64,000 nucleotides of DNA from assembly GCA_902705865.1 (NCBI GenBank), contig CACSIO010000061.1, positions 188,251 through 252,250 of the forward strand, written 5' to 3'. This DNA comes from BD1-7 clade bacterium (GTDB lineage Bacteria > Pseudomonadota > Gammaproteobacteria > Pseudomonadales > DT-91). Each line of letters opens with the position of its first letter. Positions within the stretch are counted from its first letter, which is position 1. The translations under genes and the position numbers were made by a program. The notes under the pieces were generated by a model, which worked only from the letters and a program-made list of their open reading frames with translations, searched no databases and was not told where the DNA came from. Positions 62,769 through 64,000 of this stretch are shown in pieces.

Positions 62769-63638
62769 TTGAGTGATCGAGAATCATACCTTCGAGGTGT
62801 GGTTACCTCGAATGCAAGTATGACGTTCTATCCTGAATTGGTCGCCGTGAATTCTGAAATAGCTGATACCGAAAATCCGCATAAGCTGCTCTTTTGTTGC
62901 CTAGGTAGTGGTAGTAAGGGTAATGCAACACTAGTGAAGTATGCAGATACTACCGTCATGATTGATTGTGGTTTCACCTACAAGCACACAATCGCGCAAT
63001 TAGAAGCATTTGATATCGATCCGCAATCGCTGGATGCAGTTCTTGTTACCCATGAGCACTCTGATCATATCAAGGGTGTTCGTACACTTTCCCGAAAATT
63101 AAATATTCCTGTCTATCTGACTCACGGAACTGCACGCTCTGATAAAATCAAAGGTGCACCCGAGCTACAATATCTGGTGCCTGATGTTGCGTTGCGAATC
63201 AAGGATATCGAAATAATCCCTGTTACGGTGCCACATGATGCTCATGAGCCATGTCAGTTTTTGCTAAGGGCTCAAGGCAGGCAGTTAGGTGTAGTAACCG
63301 ATTTGGGCAGTATTTCAGGGCACGTTCAGCATATGTTTGATGGTTGTGATGCGCTGGTTTTGGAAGCAAATCATGATGTGCAGATGTTGCGTACCGGGCC
63401 GTACCCTCCATCCTTGAAGCACCGTGTTGAAAGTGATTGGGGGCATTTAAGTAACGAGCAAGCCGTGGCCTTTCTGGATGCCTTGCCAACCTTGCCGAGC
63501 CGGTTGGTACTTGCGCATATTAGCGAGAAAAATAATTGTTTGAATGTTGTCAAAAACACATTTCAGCGCTTTGAATCGCGCATTCCGACCGTTGTTTACG
63601 CGTGTCAGAATAAGGGGTTTGACTGGCTGGAAGTTTAA
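62769..63638 (+). CDS. MBL-fold metallo-hydrolase (YycJ-like)
   Basis: A metallo-beta-lactamase-fold hydrolase. The zinc motif is TLVKYADTTVMIDCG, then VLVTHEHSDHIKGV (HxHxDH), VTVPHDAHEPCQF and the C-terminal LAHISEKNN. The start LLFCCLGSGSKGNATLV is the conserved core of YycJ/VicX-type proteins, some of which are nucleases. Downstream of dapA-bamC this gene is also found in Pseudomonas. The start is uncertain: TTG 62769 gives 289 residues, an ATG at 62820 gives 272, and neither has a clear ribosome site. Homologs usually begin near the GSGSKGN segment, so the shorter form may be right. Confidence 0.85.
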   Translation: MSDRESYLRGVVTSNASMTFYPELVAVNSEIADTENPHKLLFCCLGSGSKGNATLVKYADTTVMIDCGFTYKHTIAQLEAFDIDPQSLDAVLVTHEHSDHIKGVRTLSRKLNIPVYLTHGTARSDKIKGAPELQYLVPDVALRIKDIEIIPVTVPHDAHEPCQFLLRAQGRQLGVVTDLGSISGHVQHMFDGCDALVLEANHDVQMLRTGPYPPSLKHRVESDWGHLSNEQAVAFLDALPTLPSRLVLAHISEKNNCLNVVKNTFQRFESRIPTVVYACQNKGFDWLEV

Positions 63639-63662
63639 TTTGATGAGTGGAGATGCAAGCGT

Positions 63663-64000
63663 ATGTTAAGTGATTTGATTAAATTCAATAAACGCTGGTC
63701 CGAGTCGATCGCGCGTCAGGATCCAACGTACTTTGAAACACTGAGTGAATCACAGGCCCCTGAATATTTGTGGATCGGCTGTTCTGATAGCCGCGTACCC
63801 GCAGAGTCCATTTTAGGCCTTAAGCCGGGTGAGCTGTTCGTACACCGTAATGTCGCCAATCAAATTCAAGTTGATGACAACAACTCCATGTCGGTACTGC
63901 AATTCGCGGTGACGGCCTTAAAGGTTAAACACATCATCGTATGTGGGCATTCGGGTTGCGGAGGTATAAACGCGTCCCTGAATCGGGCTGGCACTGATTA
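63663..64000 (+). CDS. can: Beta-carbonic anhydrase, 5' part
   Basis: 112 codons before the window ends. Reversibly hydrates CO2 to bicarbonate with a zinc ion. The product starts [21 protein letters not shown]. It has [14 protein letters not shown] (zinc Cys with the Asp-Arg dyad, near residue 42) and [14 protein letters not shown] (zinc His and Cys, near residue 98), the full set of beta-class metal ligands. GGAG lies about ten bases before the ATG. The rest of the gene is outside the window. Confidence 0.93.
   Translation, partial: MLSDLIKFNKRWSESIARQDPTYFETLSESQAPEYLWIGCSDSRVPAESILGLKPGELFVHRNVANQIQVDDNNSMSVLQFAVTALKVKHIIVCGHSGCGGINASLNRAGTD

Noticed and set aside
62744..62771. Hairpin-like AGTGC...GCACT before the MBL-fold gene as a terminator
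   Set aside because: The stem is only five pairs, has no T-tract, and lies within a probably co-transcribed unit.

Overview
The window reads as chromosome of a free-living, probably marine Gammaproteobacterium. It carries the Pseudomonadales/Oceanospirillales-type order dapA-bamC-MBL hydrolase, plus EpmC, TusA, YheU, PdxB, a GcvR-like ACT protein and a long-form Pta. Base composition is moderate and coding density is high. No ribosomal RNA, tRNA, intact insertion sequence or CRISPR array was seen. Species cannot be named from the sequence alone.

Layout. 0-10 kb: the 5' end of an FHA-domain gene, the ackA-pta acetate operon, then an envelope-glycan block: heptosyltransferase I (waaC), two tandem paralogous glycosyltransferases, a KpsS/LipB-like capsule-type transferase and a GT-B enzyme with bacterial sialyltransferase motifs. 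9-22 kb: mixed housekeeping genes (crotonase, VOC protein, gcvR-like, a secreted predicted methyltransferase, yheU, tusA, epmC, pdxB, COG3199 kinase-like protein, rRNA-type methyltransferase, nitronate monooxygenase, ugd).

22-55 kb is the accessory part. It holds five lipoproteins, one of about 2,010 residues with 12 Ig-like repeats and a kelch/BNR-type propeller. It also holds two tandem KshA-like Rieske oxygenases followed by an MMPL/RND exporter, a DUF1566-reprolysin lipoprotein whose catalytic Glu is missing, an Imm11/DUF1629-like orphan immunity protein, a MarR-isochorismatase pair, a nonsense-interrupted small gene, a TlpA-like double thioredoxin, a heparinase-like lipoprotein and an uncharacterised 513-residue protein. 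Eight transcription factors lie here: four LuxR-type, two AraC-type, one TetR and one MarR.

The most notable signal is a 20-bp imperfect dyad (core CCCTAA-N5-AC-N2-T, ends CCNTA/TANGG). It occurs in front of six transcription units of this region, including both regulator operons. The two regulator operons each contain the same adjacent pair of LuxR-type genes (type A then type B), and these two pairs bracket the island at 23.5-25.0 kb and 53.2-55.2 kb. I infer one co-regulated surface-lipoprotein/oxygenase regulon controlled by these paired LuxR proteins and/or the TetR protein. This is a hypothesis, not a known system.

55-64 kb returns to core genes: metH, with a perfect 20-bp palindrome just upstream; a DUF3391-HD-GYP protein with altered catalytic residues; dapA; bamC; an MBL-fold hydrolase; and the start of a beta-carbonic anhydrase.
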